DNA of 64,000 nt from Streptomyces caniferus (lineage in GTDB: Bacteria; Actinomycetota; Actinomycetes; Streptomycetales; Streptomycetaceae). Position 1 is the first letter of the stretch, and each line of letters begins with the position of its first letter. The notes below the pieces were generated by a model. It had not been told where the DNA came from, made no database searches, and saw only the letters and a program-made list of their open reading frames with translations. Positions 8,336 through 16,497 of the stretch are shown in pieces. The stretch spans positions 1,435,501 through 1,499,500 of the forward strand of contig NZ_BLIN01000005.1 of the NCBI RefSeq assembly GCF_009811555.1. Direction: 5' to 3'. A program made the translations under genes and the position numbers.

Positions 8336-9121
8336 TCAGATGAACTTCTGGCCCGCGAGGAACTCGGCGAGCTGCTTGCCGCCCTCGCCCTCGTCCTTGA
8401 CGATCGTGCCCGCGGTGCGGGCCGGACGCTCGGCGGCGCCGTCGACCTTGGTCCAGGCGCCCTCGAGGCCGACCTCGTCCGCCTCGATCTCCAGGTCCTC
8501 CAGGTCCAGGGACTCCACCGGCTTCTTCTTGGCGGCCATGATGCCCTTGAAGGAGGGGTAACGCGCCTCACCCGACTGGTCGGTGACGGACACGACGGCC
8601 GGCAGCGCGGCCTCCAGCTGCTCGGTGGCGGTGTCGCCGTCCCGGCGGCCGGTGACCTTGCCGTCGGCGACGGACACCTCGGAGAGCTGGGTGACCTGAG
8701 GGACGTTCAGGCGCTCGGCGAGCAGCGCGGGCAGCACGCCCATCGTGCCGTCGGTCGAGGCCATACCGCAGACGACGAGGTCGTAGCCGGTCTTCTCGAT
8801 GGCCTTGGCGAGCACGAGCGAGGTGCCGAGCGCATCGGTGCCGTGCAGGTCGTCGTCCTCGACGTGGACGGCCTTGTCGGCACCCATCGACAGCGCCTTG
8901 CGCAGCGCGTCGTTGGCGTCCTCGGGGCCGACCGTGAGAACCGTGATCTCCGCGTCGTCGGCGGCTTCCTTGATCTGCAGGGCCTGCTCGACGGCGTACT
9001 CGTCGAGCTCCGAGAGCAGACCGTCCACATCGTCACGGTCGACGGTCAGGTCCTCGGCGAAGTGCCGGTCGCCGGTGGCGTCGGGCACGTACTTCACACA
9101 GACAACGATCCTCAGGCTCAC
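8336..9121 (-). CDS. etfB: Electron transfer flavoprotein, beta subunit
   Basis: 261-aa beta subunit of ETF, the AMP-binding partner of EtfA. Recognisable from its start LRIVVCVKYVPDATG, the NDxxALRKALSMGADKAV region, and the ETF-beta signature region around DLVVCGMASTDGTMGVLPA and LAERLNVPQVT. First gene of the leftward etfB-etfA operon. GTG start at 9121 with TAGGAGAG about 6 nt upstream. The heterodimer should serve fatty acid and amino acid oxidation. The 210 bp upstream to the flavin reductase gene presumably holds the promoter. Confidence 0.97.
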   Translation of the reverse strand: MSLRIVVCVKYVPDATGDRHFAEDLTVDRDDVDGLLSELDEYAVEQALQIKEAADDAEITVLTVGPEDANDALRKALSMGADKAVHVEDDDLHGTDALGTSLVLAKAIEKTGYDLVVCGMASTDGTMGVLPALLAERLNVPQVTQLSEVSVADGKVTGRRDGDTATEQLEAALPAVVSVTDQSGEARYPSFKGIMAAKKKPVESLDLEDLEIEADEVGLEGAWTKVDGAAERPARTAGTIVKDEGEGGKQLAEFLAGQKFI

Positions 9122-9333
9122 GCCGGCTCTCCTACCTGCTTCGTCTCTTCAGAACTGCCTTGTGCTGGCAGCATAGGCGCCTGTCGGGGCGGCTCCCGGT
9201 CGGATGCGGTTCCCCACGCCGACCGTCATATTACTCGCCAGTACATCGACTCTCGTGCCCCGAATCAAGGCCGTCGAAATGTGACCTTGCCAACGGACCC
9301 GACCGGCGAACGACGAAGGGAACCGGGAACCCG

Positions 9334-9840
9334 TCAGTCCCTCAGCGCGTTGAAGCGGCCCTGGTGGTACAGCAGCGGACGGCCGGGCCCCGCGGGGTCG
9401 CCGACGACGGGCTGGGCGAGCACGATGCAGTGGTCGCCGGCCGGCACCCGCGCCACGACCTTGCACACCAGCCAGGCCAGTACGCCGTCGAGGAGGGGCA
9501 CGCCCTCGGGTCCGGTGTGCCAGGACGTGGCGGGGCCGAAGCGGTCGGCACCGCTGCGCGCGAACGTGGCGGCCAGCTCCTGCTGATGCTCGCCGAGTAT
9601 GTGGACACCGACGTGCTCGGCCTCAGAGACGGCCGGCCAGCTGGACGCGCCGGTGCCGATGCCGAACGAGAGCAGCGGCGGGTCGGCGGCGACGGAGGTG
9701 AGGGAGGTGGCGGTGAAGCCGACGGGGCGGGAGCCGTGCGCGGTGATCACCGCGACGCCGGCGGCGTGCTGCCGGAAGACCGAGCGCAGCAGCTCGGGGG
9801 AAGCGGTGCGGGGCGTGCCGAGGCCGGTGGAGGCCGTCAT
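9334..9840 (-). CDS. Flavin reductase-like domain protein (FMN-binding)
   Basis: 168-aa protein of the flavin reductase-like split-barrel family: VFRQHAAGVAVITAHGSRPVGFTATSLTSVAADPPLLSF is the typical N-terminal FMN-binding block (given here as one region, residues about 16-54), followed by HVGVHILGEHQQELA and the C-terminal DHCIVLAQPV and GRPLLYHQGRF. Members reduce FMN with NAD(P)H, often for two-component monooxygenases; no partner oxygenase is adjacent. ATG at 9840 is preferred over the in-frame GTG at 9927 because AAGGA is 7 nt upstream and the 29 extra residues are not family-like. Confidence 0.88.
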   Translation of the reverse strand: MTASTGLGTPRTASPELLRSVFRQHAAGVAVITAHGSRPVGFTATSLTSVAADPPLLSFGIGTGASSWPAVSEAEHVGVHILGEHQQELAATFARSGADRFGPATSWHTGPEGVPLLDGVLAWLVCKVVARVPAGDHCIVLAQPVVGDPAGPGRPLLYHQGRFNALRD

Positions 9841-10062
9841 GGAGTTGTCCTTCTGCTGTGGTGTACGGGCCCGGGCGGAGCCGACGGCGGTGGGGTGGCC
9901 GACAGCAATGGTGTCGTCGCTGCTCACGCGCCCGGACAGCGGGCGCTGGCAGTCCGCAGAAGGTCGACATGGGCGCGTCCGTACAGAAGGGTTCCTGGCC
10001 GCATCACGTCAGAGTGACGATGGGTGACCCACAGCGTCAAGGGGCGTCTGCCATCTGGGAGA

Positions 10063-10395
10063 TCAATCACGGACGGCGGCGCCCAGCGCCCCGATGACGT
10101 CCGCCTTCCGGGGCTGCCCGGCGGCGCGGCGCACGATCGCGCCGTCCGCGTCGAGCACCAGGACGGTGGGCGTTCGCAGCACCTCCAGCCGCCGTACGAG
10201 ATCCAGGTGGTCCTCCGCGTCGATCTCGATGTGGGCCACCCCCTCGACCATGCCGGCCACCTCGGCGAGCGTGCGCCGGGTGGCCCGGCAGGGCTGGCAG
10301 AAGGCGCTGGAGAACTGCAGCAGAGTGGCCCGCTCCCCCAGCTCCGCGCCGATCTCGGCGGCGCCCAGCCGCGCTCCGTCGTTCCGCTCGTGCAC
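10063..10395 (-). CDS. Thioredoxin-family protein
   Basis: 110-aa thioredoxin-fold protein with active site CQPC in the context LLQFSSAFCQPCRATRR (cysteines at about residues 33 and 36) and the cis-proline loop LRTPTVLVLD. The usual Trp before the first Cys is replaced by Phe and the inner dipeptide is QP in place of GP, so redox potential may differ from housekeeping thioredoxin. Short, single domain, no signal peptide. It lies alone between the flavin reductase and an acyltransferase gene; a thiol-disulfide role is known for the family, the target is unknown. Confidence 0.85.
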   Translation of the reverse strand: MHERNDGARLGAAEIGAELGERATLLQFSSAFCQPCRATRRTLAEVAGMVEGVAHIEIDAEDHLDLVRRLEVLRTPTVLVLDADGAIVRRAAGQPRKADVIGALGAAVRD

Positions 10396-10717
10396 CGTCA
10401 GCGCCCCTTACGACGTCGGCGCCACACACCGGAAGCGCTCGCCGCCGCGAGCGCCGCGAGGCGCACCATGAATCCGGTCATCGGGGGGTGCAGCGTTCTC
10501 GGGACCGCAAAGATTCCCGCAGCCGGGACATACCTCCTGCGGTGGCGGGCGACCGGTCGAACGGGCCTCCACGTGACAAGAATCTCCCGGCCGCGGCGGC
10601 CCTCGCGCTGGCCGCCACGGCCGAGATCGGGCACGATCTCCCGAAAGTCGCAGCTACGGCTGCGTAGGTTTCCGCCGGGAGAACCCTCCCAGGCGTGGAA
10701 AAGGGGTCCTCCGGACA
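10396..10717. other. Intergenic region, no convincing gene
   Basis: 322 bp between the thioredoxin and acyltransferase genes. A short leftward frame ending in a basic tail (ASASGVWRRRRKGR) sits just upstream of the thioredoxin start, but it has no recognised family and could be noncoding. The right half holds two palindromes described separately. Confidence 0.5.
10623..10667. promoter_or_regulatory. Two palindromes upstream of acyltransferase gene
   Basis: GAGATCG-N4-CGATCTC (10623-10640) and CTACG-N4-CGTAG (10654-10667) lie side by side 50-95 bp before the acyltransferase start. Similar TACG-type palindromes precede lipid-metabolism genes in other actinobacteria to my recollection, so a lipid-responsive regulator may bind; unproven. 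Confidence 0.45.
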
Positions 10718-11434
10718 ATGGCAGAGCTCGTCTATCCGCCGGTGATCGGCGCCGCCCGCACGCTCTTCAAGGCGCTCGATCTGAAATTCGACATCGCCGG
10801 GACGGACCACATTCCGCGCCGCGGCGGGGCGGTTCTGGTGAGCAATCACATCGGGTACCTGGACTTCGTCTTCGCCGGCCTGACGGCACGGCCCGCCAAG
10901 CGGCTGGTGCGCTTCATGGCGAAGGAGTCGGTGTTCCGGCACAAGGTGTCCGGGCCGCTGATGCGCGCGATGAAGCACATCCCCGTGGACCGCGCCCAGG
11001 GCATGCACGCCTACAAGCACGCGCTGTCCGCCCTGCGTTCCGGCGAAATCATCGGGGTCTTCCCCGAGGCGACGATCTCCGAGTCCTTCACCCTGAAGAC
11101 CTTCAAGTCGGGTGCGGTGCGCCTGGCGCAGGAGGCCGGGGTGCCGCTGCTGCCGGTGGCACTGTGGGGCACCCAGCGGCTGTGGACCAAGGGCCACAAG
11201 CGCGATCTGGGCCGTCACCACCTGCCGATAACGATCCGGGTGGGCGAGCCGATGGAGGCCGATCCGGCCGAGCAGGCCGAGAAGATCAGCGACCGGCTGC
11301 GGGCCCGTGTGCAGGAGCTGCTGGAGGCGGCGCAGCGCGCCTACCCCGTACGCCCCAAGGGCCCCGAGGACACCTGGTGGATGCCGGCCCACCTCGGCGG
11401 CACCGCGCCCGCCGCGCCCGGCACCGCCGGATAA
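10718..11434 (+). CDS. 1-acyl-glycerol-3-phosphate acyltransferase-like protein (PlsC family)
   Basis: 238-aa lysophospholipid acyltransferase family protein, expected to transfer an acyl chain onto a lysolipid at the inner membrane face. The catalytic HxxxxD motif is NHIGYLD (His44, Asp49); the phosphate-binding motif is the FPEATIS block (about residue 115); motif IV is PLLPVALWGTQRLW. No obvious transmembrane helix, common for actinobacterial members. ATG at 10718 is preceded by GGGGTCCTCCGGACA; translation start is otherwise unambiguous. Paired palindromes upstream suggest regulation. The C-terminal tail is Pro/Ala-rich. Confidence 0.92.
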   Translation: MAELVYPPVIGAARTLFKALDLKFDIAGTDHIPRRGGAVLVSNHIGYLDFVFAGLTARPAKRLVRFMAKESVFRHKVSGPLMRAMKHIPVDRAQGMHAYKHALSALRSGEIIGVFPEATISESFTLKTFKSGAVRLAQEAGVPLLPVALWGTQRLWTKGHKRDLGRHHLPITIRVGEPMEADPAEQAEKISDRLRARVQELLEAAQRAYPVRPKGPEDTWWMPAHLGGTAPAAPGTAG

Positions 11435-11448
11435 CGCACCCGGAGGCA

Positions 11449-11482
11449 GGAGCACCCCGTCGCCGTCGCGGCGGGGCGCTCC
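11449..11482. terminator. Hairpin terminator between convergent genes
   Basis: GGAGC/GCTCC outer stem and CCCCG/CGGGG inner stem separated by one mismatch, 12-nt loop, between the convergent acyltransferase and B3/4 genes. Confidence 0.55.
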
Positions 11483-11506
11483 CGGCCGCCGGTCCGGCGG
11501 CTCCGC

Positions 11507-12232
11507 TCACGGGGCCTGGACGTCACCGATCTCGATACGGGCGTCCGGGCAGGCCTGCCGCAGCCAGCCGGCCAGCTCGGCGCCCGCCGCGGTCAGCTCG
11601 TCGAGCGTCATGGGGGCCATCCGCTCCAGCAGGAAGAGGGCGCTGACGGAGTCCTCGGTGAGGCGGGTGCGTACGCCCTGCCGCCAGTTCCATCGGCGGC
11701 AGGTGACGCCCTCGTCGTCACACCAGACCACCTCGCCCGCGTCGGGGTGCTCCACCGTCCCGGCCCCGTCGGCCGCGGTCACGAACGGCTCGTCGCCCAC
11801 GGCCCGCACCAGCCGCATATCGCCCTGGATACGGTCCAGGTCCTCGCCGCCGACGGGCACGAGGTGGGCGACGGAGAGGGCGTTGTAGAGGTCGACGAGG
11901 CGGTTGATGCGCGGCAGCCCGCCGTCCGCGAGCGCCCGCCTGGCCAGCGCCTCGGCGGAGTTGCGGGTGCGCGACGGCTTGCTGCCGAAGGCGGTGTACG
12001 CGGCGCGCCAGGCGGCGATGTGCGGATCGTCCTGCGGGGCACGTCCGTCCAGGCGCTCGGCGAGGCGGCGGGTGGCCTCGTCCAGGAGCGCCGCGCCGGC
12101 CTCGTCGCTGGGCCCGTTGGTCAGACCGTGGGCTTCGACGGTGAGGTAGCCGAAGCCGGGCGCCAGGGCGCGCACCTCGTCGGAGACATGCAGGCGACAG
12201 GTCGTGCCGGAGACGTGCGAAGAGCTGCGCAT
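11507..12232 (-). CDS. B3/4 domain protein (tRNA-editing-like)
   Basis: 241-aa protein built around the B3/B4 domain otherwise found in the beta subunit of phenylalanyl-tRNA synthetase. Typical features are RAAYTAFGSKPSRTRNSAEAL (about residues 75-95) and the segment LPRINRLVDLYNALSVAHLVPVGGEDLD, followed by an acidic/Trp-containing WCDDEGVTCRRWNWRQG block. Stand-alone B3/4 proteins are thought to act on mischarged aminoacyl-tRNA or as nucleotide/amino-acid binders; no direct function is established. It is followed downstream by a terminator and preceded by a wrecked transglutaminase gene. Confidence 0.85.
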   Translation of the reverse strand: MRSSSHVSGTTCRLHVSDEVRALAPGFGYLTVEAHGLTNGPSDEAGAALLDEATRRLAERLDGRAPQDDPHIAAWRAAYTAFGSKPSRTRNSAEALARRALADGGLPRINRLVDLYNALSVAHLVPVGGEDLDRIQGDMRLVRAVGDEPFVTAADGAGTVEHPDAGEVVWCDDEGVTCRRWNWRQGVRTRLTEDSVSALFLLERMAPMTLDELTAAGAELAGWLRQACPDARIEIGDVQAP

Positions 12233-12244
12233 CGGAGCCGTTCC

Positions 12245-12630
12245 TCAGAGATCGGTGGGGAGCATCTGCCAGAGGTGAGGCCGGTCGACGGCCTCGCGGA
12301 GGCATTGGAGCACGACCGGGTGTGGTTCAGCAAACAGCACCGGGTAGTCCACTTCGCTGCACTCGGGTCGCACGGGGAAGGCGAGCTGTTCGCGGTCCAG
12401 CGGAACTGCGCGTCGACGCCCGGCTTGTTGCCCCGCGGATCCTGCCGCGCCCAGCGGTCCTCGCCCGGCAGCCGGACGAAGGTGAAGGCGGCCTTGGCGT
12501 ATACATATGCATCGAGGGCATCGACGGCGGGGGCGGTCGCGACGACCCGGACATGCGGATGGTGATGGTCGATGACCTCGTCGGCCGCCAGGCAGGCGGA
12601 CAGCTCCAGGGTGTCCTGGATCAGCTCCAC
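12245..12630 (-). pseudogene. Transglutaminase-like gene, core deleted and frameshifted
   Basis: The N-terminus starts like a Streptomyces transglutaminase-like protein (MELIQDTLELSACLAADEV, then KAAFTFVR), but then jumps straight to the late segment LPGEDRWARQDPRGNKPGVD. The middle with the catalytic Cys and its surroundings is gone. Both sides of the junction would share Val-Arg in an intact homologue, suggesting deletion between short matching sequences. After AQF the reading frame shifts by one missing base; the C-terminus continues in another frame as LDREQLAFPVRPECSEVDYP and ends at LWQMLPTDL with a stop at 12245-12247. Homologue architecture is from memory, but the frame change and the matching C-terminal text are seen directly. 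Confidence 0.8.
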
Positions 12631-12723
12631 GCCCGGGGAGCGTAGCGATGCGCCCGACCGAGAGTCAATGACTTTTCGATCGAGCGCATAGCTACGCAGA
12701 GTGTGATGCGGAGTGGGTCGCCC

Positions 12724-13794
12724 CTAGCGGCCCATCTCCTCGCGGAGTGCGGCGAGGAAGCCGTCGACGTCCTCCTCGGCGGTGTCGAACGCGCACATCC
12801 AGCGCACCACGCCCGCCGACTCGTCCCAGAAGTAGAAGCGGTAGCGCTTCTGCAGCCGCTCGCTGACGTCGTGCGGAAGCCGGGCGAACACGCCGTTGGC
12901 CTGCACGGGGTAGAGGATCTCCACCCCGTCGATGTCCCGCACCCCGGCCGCCAGCCGCTGCGCCATGGTGTTGGCGTGCCGGGCGTTGCGCAGCCACAGG
13001 TCCTTGGCGAGCAGTGCCTCCAACTGGACCGAGACGAAGCGCATCTTGGAGGCCAGCTGCATGGACAGCTTGCGCAGATGCTTCATGGCGCGCACCCGGT
13101 CGGGGTTGAGCACCACCACGGCCTCGCCGAAGACCGCACCGTTCTTCGTGCCGCCGAGGGAGAGGATGTCGACGCCCACGGCGTTGGTGAAGGCCCGCAT
13201 GGGGACGTCGAGCGTCGCCGCGGCATTGGCTATCCGCGAGCCGTCGAGGTGCACCACCATGTTGCGCTCGTGCGCGTGTTCGCAGATCGCCCGGATCTCG
13301 TCCGGCGTGTAGACCGTGCCGAGTTCCGTGCTCTGGGTGATCGAGACGACCTGCGGCATCGCCCGGTGCTCGTCGTCCCAGCCGTACGCCTCGCGGTCGA
13401 TCAGCTCGGGGGTGAGCTTGCCGTCCTCGGTGGGCACGGTCAGCAGCTTGAGCCCGCCGACCCGCTCGGGCGCACCGCACTCGTCGACGTGGATGTGCGC
13501 GGACTCGGCGGCGATCACCGCGCCCCAGCGGTCGGTCACGGCCTGCAGGGCGACGACGTTGGCACCGGTGCCGTTGAACACCGGGAACGCCTCCGCGCGC
13601 TGCCCGAAATGGCTGCGGATGACGCGCTGGAGGTGTGCGGTGTAGTCGTCCTCGCCGTAGGCGACCTGATGGCCGCCGTTGGCGAGGGCGAGCGCGGCGA
13701 GGACCTCGGGATGGGCGCCCGCGTAGTTGTCGCTGGCGAAGCCGCGTATCTCGGGGTCGTGGTGCTGCCGTGCGTCGGTCTTCGCTCCGGTCAC
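12724..13794 (-). CDS. Threonine aldolase / beta-eliminating lyase family, PLP enzyme
   Basis: 356-aa fold-type I PLP enzyme of the low-specificity L-threonine aldolase group (threonine to glycine plus acetaldehyde). Seen: N-terminal GFASDNYAGAHPEVL; QVAYGEDDYT; FPVFNGTGANVVAL; the VHLDGSRIANAAATL strand with the PLP-pyridine Asp; and the Schiff-base lysine in SLGGTKNGAVFG (Lys about 217). The GTG start at 13794 overlaps the stop of the upstream SDR gene by 4 nt, so it is the third gene of a translationally coupled DUF6421-SDR-aldolase operon. Normal length with no defects. Confidence 0.92.
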   Translation of the reverse strand: MTGAKTDARQHHDPEIRGFASDNYAGAHPEVLAALALANGGHQVAYGEDDYTAHLQRVIRSHFGQRAEAFPVFNGTGANVVALQAVTDRWGAVIAAESAHIHVDECGAPERVGGLKLLTVPTEDGKLTPELIDREAYGWDDEHRAMPQVVSITQSTELGTVYTPDEIRAICEHAHERNMVVHLDGSRIANAAATLDVPMRAFTNAVGVDILSLGGTKNGAVFGEAVVVLNPDRVRAMKHLRKLSMQLASKMRFVSVQLEALLAKDLWLRNARHANTMAQRLAAGVRDIDGVEILYPVQANGVFARLPHDVSERLQKRYRFYFWDESAGVVRWMCAFDTAEEDVDGFLAALREEMGR

Positions 13795-14615
13795 GGCTCG
13801 GGGGTCAGCCACAGACGCTGTCCATTCACTTCCTGGGCGGGCCGGCTCCAGACCCCGGCGATGGCCTCGGCCAGCTCGGTGACATCGGTGAAGCCCGCGA
13901 ACTTGGCGTTCGGTCGCTCGGCGCGCATCTGGTCGTTGACGAGCGCCTTCACGATCAGGATCGCAGCCGCGGCGCGCGGTCCCTGCTCGCCCCCCGACTT
14001 GCGGAAGCCGTCCGCCATGGCGAGCGTCCAGGCCTCGGCTGCGGCCTTGGACGCGGCGTAGGCGGCGTTGCCCCCGGTGGGCTTGCCGGCGCCGGCCGCG
14101 CTGATGAGGAGGAAGCGGCCGTTGCCGCTGCGTTCGAGCGCTTCGTTGAAGGCGAGCGAGGTGTGCTGGACGGTACGGACCAGCAGCTTGTGCAGCATGT
14201 CCCAGTCCGCCAGGTCGGTCTCCGCGAAGGTCGAGGAGCCGCGCCAGCCGCCGACGAGGTGCACCAGGCCGTCGATCCGGCCGAATTCCTTCTCCGTACG
14301 AGCCGCCCATTCACGGGTCTGGTCGAGGTCGAGGAGGTCGACGGTGTCCCCCACCACCGTGGCGCCGCCGTGGGCGTAGCGGGCCGCGTCCACGGCCTCC
14401 GCCAGGCGCTCGGGGTTCGAGTCCGAGCCGATCACCACCGCACCCGCTTCGGCCAGTCGCAGCAGGGTGGCCCGGCCGGCCGGTCCGGCCGCCCCCGCCA
14501 CCGCGATGACCGCACCCTCCAGCGGCCCCTGGCCGCCCGTCGAAGTAACCATCTCCGTCGCCTCCTCGTCCTGCTCCTGGACGGCCTTCGGCCGGGTGTT
14601 CCGGTCGTTCGTCAT
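13791..14615 (-). CDS. Short-chain dehydrogenase/reductase
   Basis: 274-aa SDR. The nucleotide-binding glycine motif is GAAGPAGRA (about residues 40-48), less canonical than TGxxxGxG; next comes the HLVGGWRG strand in place of NNAG, and the catalytic Ser/Tyr/Lys set fits ISAAGAG and YAASKAAAEAW. The N-terminal 30 residues are an acidic, Gln/Glu-rich extension, so a start at the internal Met (EMVTSTGG) is possible. The start overlaps the upstream DUF6421 stop (ATGA) and its stop overlaps the threonine aldolase start. Substrate unknown; coupling to DUF6421 and an aldolase suggests one shared pathway. Confidence 0.88.
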   Translation of the reverse strand: MTNDRNTRPKAVQEQDEEATEMVTSTGGQGPLEGAVIAVAGAAGPAGRATLLRLAEAGAVVIGSDSNPERLAEAVDAARYAHGGATVVGDTVDLLDLDQTREWAARTEKEFGRIDGLVHLVGGWRGSSTFAETDLADWDMLHKLLVRTVQHTSLAFNEALERSGNGRFLLISAAGAGKPTGGNAAYAASKAAAEAWTLAMADGFRKSGGEQGPRAAAAILIVKALVNDQMRAERPNAKFAGFTDVTELAEAIAGVWSRPAQEVNGQRLWLTPEP

Positions 14616-16009
14616 GCCGCCGCCAATTCATCGCTGTGGGCCGTGATGCCCTTGGTGGATGCGATCACAGCGCGCAGCTTCTTGGCGAGCGCCTCGTAGA
14701 ACATGCTCAGCGGGAACTCGTCGGGGAGCACGTCGTCCACGAGTTTGCGCGGCGGCTGGTCGAGGTCGAGGGCGTCGGGCCCCTTGGCCCAGACCGAGCC
14801 CGGGTGCGGGGCGAGGTAGGTCGAGACGAGGTCGTACGCGGCGAACCAGTGGACCAGCTTGGGCCGGTCGATGCCGTCGCGGTAGAGCTTCTCGATCTCG
14901 CCGCACAGCTGGTTGGTGACCTTGGGCGCCCGCTCCCAGTCGATGTGCAGTGTGTTGTCCGTCCAGCGTACGACGTCGTGCTTGTGCAGGTACGCGAAGA
15001 GCAGCTGGCCGCCCAGGCCGTCGTAGTTGCGGACCCGGTCGCCGGTGACCGGGAAGCGGAACATCCGGTCGAAGATCACCGCGAACTGCACGTCGCGTGC
15101 CTGGGAGTACCCCTCGGCCTCCAGCTTCACGGCCTCCTTGAAGGCGGTGAGGTCGCAGCGCAGCTCCTCCAGGCCGTACATCCAGAACGGCTGGCGCTGC
15201 TTGATCATGAACGGGTCGAACGGCAGGTCACCGTGGCTGTGGGTGCGGTCGTGGACCATGTCCCACAGGACGAACGCCTCCTGGCAGCGCTCCTGGTCGC
15301 CGAGCATCTCGCGGATGTCCGCGGGCAGTTCGACGCCGAGCGTCTCGATGGCGGCCTCGCTGACCCGGCGGAAGCGCGCGGCCTCGCGGTCGCAGAAGAT
15401 GCCGCCCCAGCTGAACCGCTCGGGAGCCTCGCGCACGGCGATGGTCTCCGGGAAGAGCACGGCGGAGTTGGTGTCGTAGCCGGCCGTGAAGTCCTCGAAG
15501 GCGATGCCGCAGAAGAGGGCGTTGTCGTAGCGGGTGCGCTCCAGCTCGGCGAGCCAGTCCGGCCAGACCATGCGCAGGACGACGGCCTCGAAGTTGCGGT
15601 CCGGGTTGCCGTTCTGGGTGTACATGGGGAACAGCACCAGGTGCTGGAGGCCGTCGGCGCGCTGCCGGGCGGGCTGGAAGGCGAGCAGGGAGTCCAGGAA
15701 GTCCGGCACGCCGAAGCCGCCGTCGGCCCAGCGGCGCAGGTCGGCGGCGAGCGCCTCGTGGTAGGCGGCGTTGTGCGGCAGCAGCGGGGCGAGCTCGCCG
15801 AGGGCCGCTATCACGCGGTCGACCTCCGCACGGACGGCCTCGGCGCGCGGCGCGCCCGCCGCCTCCAGGTCGATGGAGCCGTCCTTGGCCTGCCAGGGGC
15901 GGATGGTCTCGACCGCGTCCTTGAGCACGGGCCACGCCGGGTGCTCGACCACGCCCCCTGCGGCCGTGGTGGCGTCCTGGACACCCACAGGCGAAAGAAT
16001 TTCCGTCAT
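14612..16009 (-). CDS. DUF6421 family protein, first gene of coupled operon
   Basis: 465-aa protein that I recognise as the actinobacterial DUF6421 family, function unknown. A striking central motif, LWDMVHDRTHSHGDLPFDPF (about residue 255), has three closely spaced histidines that could bind a metal; another conserved-looking stretch is FPMYTQNGNPDRNFEAVVLR. No signal peptide or membrane helix, so cytoplasmic. It leads a three-gene operon with an SDR and a threonine-aldolase-like enzyme, each coupled by 4-nt overlap, which suggests a small catabolic or biosynthetic route. A palindrome (16031-16047) lies just upstream of the start. Confidence 0.8.
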   Translation of the reverse strand: MTEILSPVGVQDATTAAGGVVEHPAWPVLKDAVETIRPWQAKDGSIDLEAAGAPRAEAVRAEVDRVIAALGELAPLLPHNAAYHEALAADLRRWADGGFGVPDFLDSLLAFQPARQRADGLQHLVLFPMYTQNGNPDRNFEAVVLRMVWPDWLAELERTRYDNALFCGIAFEDFTAGYDTNSAVLFPETIAVREAPERFSWGGIFCDREAARFRRVSEAAIETLGVELPADIREMLGDQERCQEAFVLWDMVHDRTHSHGDLPFDPFMIKQRQPFWMYGLEELRCDLTAFKEAVKLEAEGYSQARDVQFAVIFDRMFRFPVTGDRVRNYDGLGGQLLFAYLHKHDVVRWTDNTLHIDWERAPKVTNQLCGEIEKLYRDGIDRPKLVHWFAAYDLVSTYLAPHPGSVWAKGPDALDLDQPPRKLVDDVLPDEFPLSMFYEALAKKLRAVIASTKGITAHSDELAAA

Positions 16010-16030
16010 GACTGCCCTCCGGCGATAGAT

Positions 16031-16047
16031 CGTGTTGTCAGAACACG
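16031..16047. promoter_or_regulatory. Palindrome at DUF6421 operon promoter
   Basis: CGTGTTGTCAGAACACG: perfect 6-bp arms with 5-bp centre, placed where an operator or -10/leader element of the DUF6421 operon would be. Regulator unknown. Confidence 0.45.
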
Positions 16048-16221
16048 GTAACCAGCCGAGGATCGCCCACTCAAGTGGGGTCGCTGAAAATTATTCTGTC
16101 GACACCCTCCGATCACGCGGGTTTTTCCTGTCGGTGACGCCCTGGGCGGGACTTCCTGCCAGTAATGCCAAGGGTTTCGGCGGTTCCTCCGGCCGCGACA
16201 CGGCCGGGAAACCTCCTGCGC

Positions 16222-16239
16222 GTGTGGCATATGCCATAC
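16222..16239. promoter_or_regulatory. 18-bp near-perfect palindrome
   Basis: GTGTGGCATATGCCATAC: the two 9-bp halves mirror with one mismatch. Lies mid-way between divergent transcripts, so it could be an operator for either; no regulator gene is adjacent. Confidence 0.45.
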
Positions 16240-16497
16240 GCCGCGAGGGGCGGACCGCCGGCCGGCCGCCGCGCGCCGTCAGCGTGGCGGGGACTCGCCC
16301 ACGCGAGGGTGAGGCGGTCTGAAGCCGGATATGGCGGGTACCCGTACTGGACACACCGCGGTCCGGTCCGGCAGCCCGTTTTCCGCCGGTCGGCCCCGTT
16401 AGGCTGTGCGCCGTTTCGTAGCGCCGTTGCCGACAGCCGACGGTCGACACTTGTACAGAGCCGCCACCAGCACCGAGCCGACAGAAGCGAGGCAGCC

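Larger units (their letters stand above)
16010..16497. promoter_or_regulatory. Divergent intergenic region with two palindromes
   Basis: 488 bp between the DUF6421 operon (leftward) and the phosphodiesterase gene (rightward). I see no gene. It holds CGTGTT-N5-AACACG (16031-16047), 22 bp before the DUF6421 start, and an 18-bp near-palindrome centred on TGGCATATGCCA (16222-16239). Confidence 0.6.
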
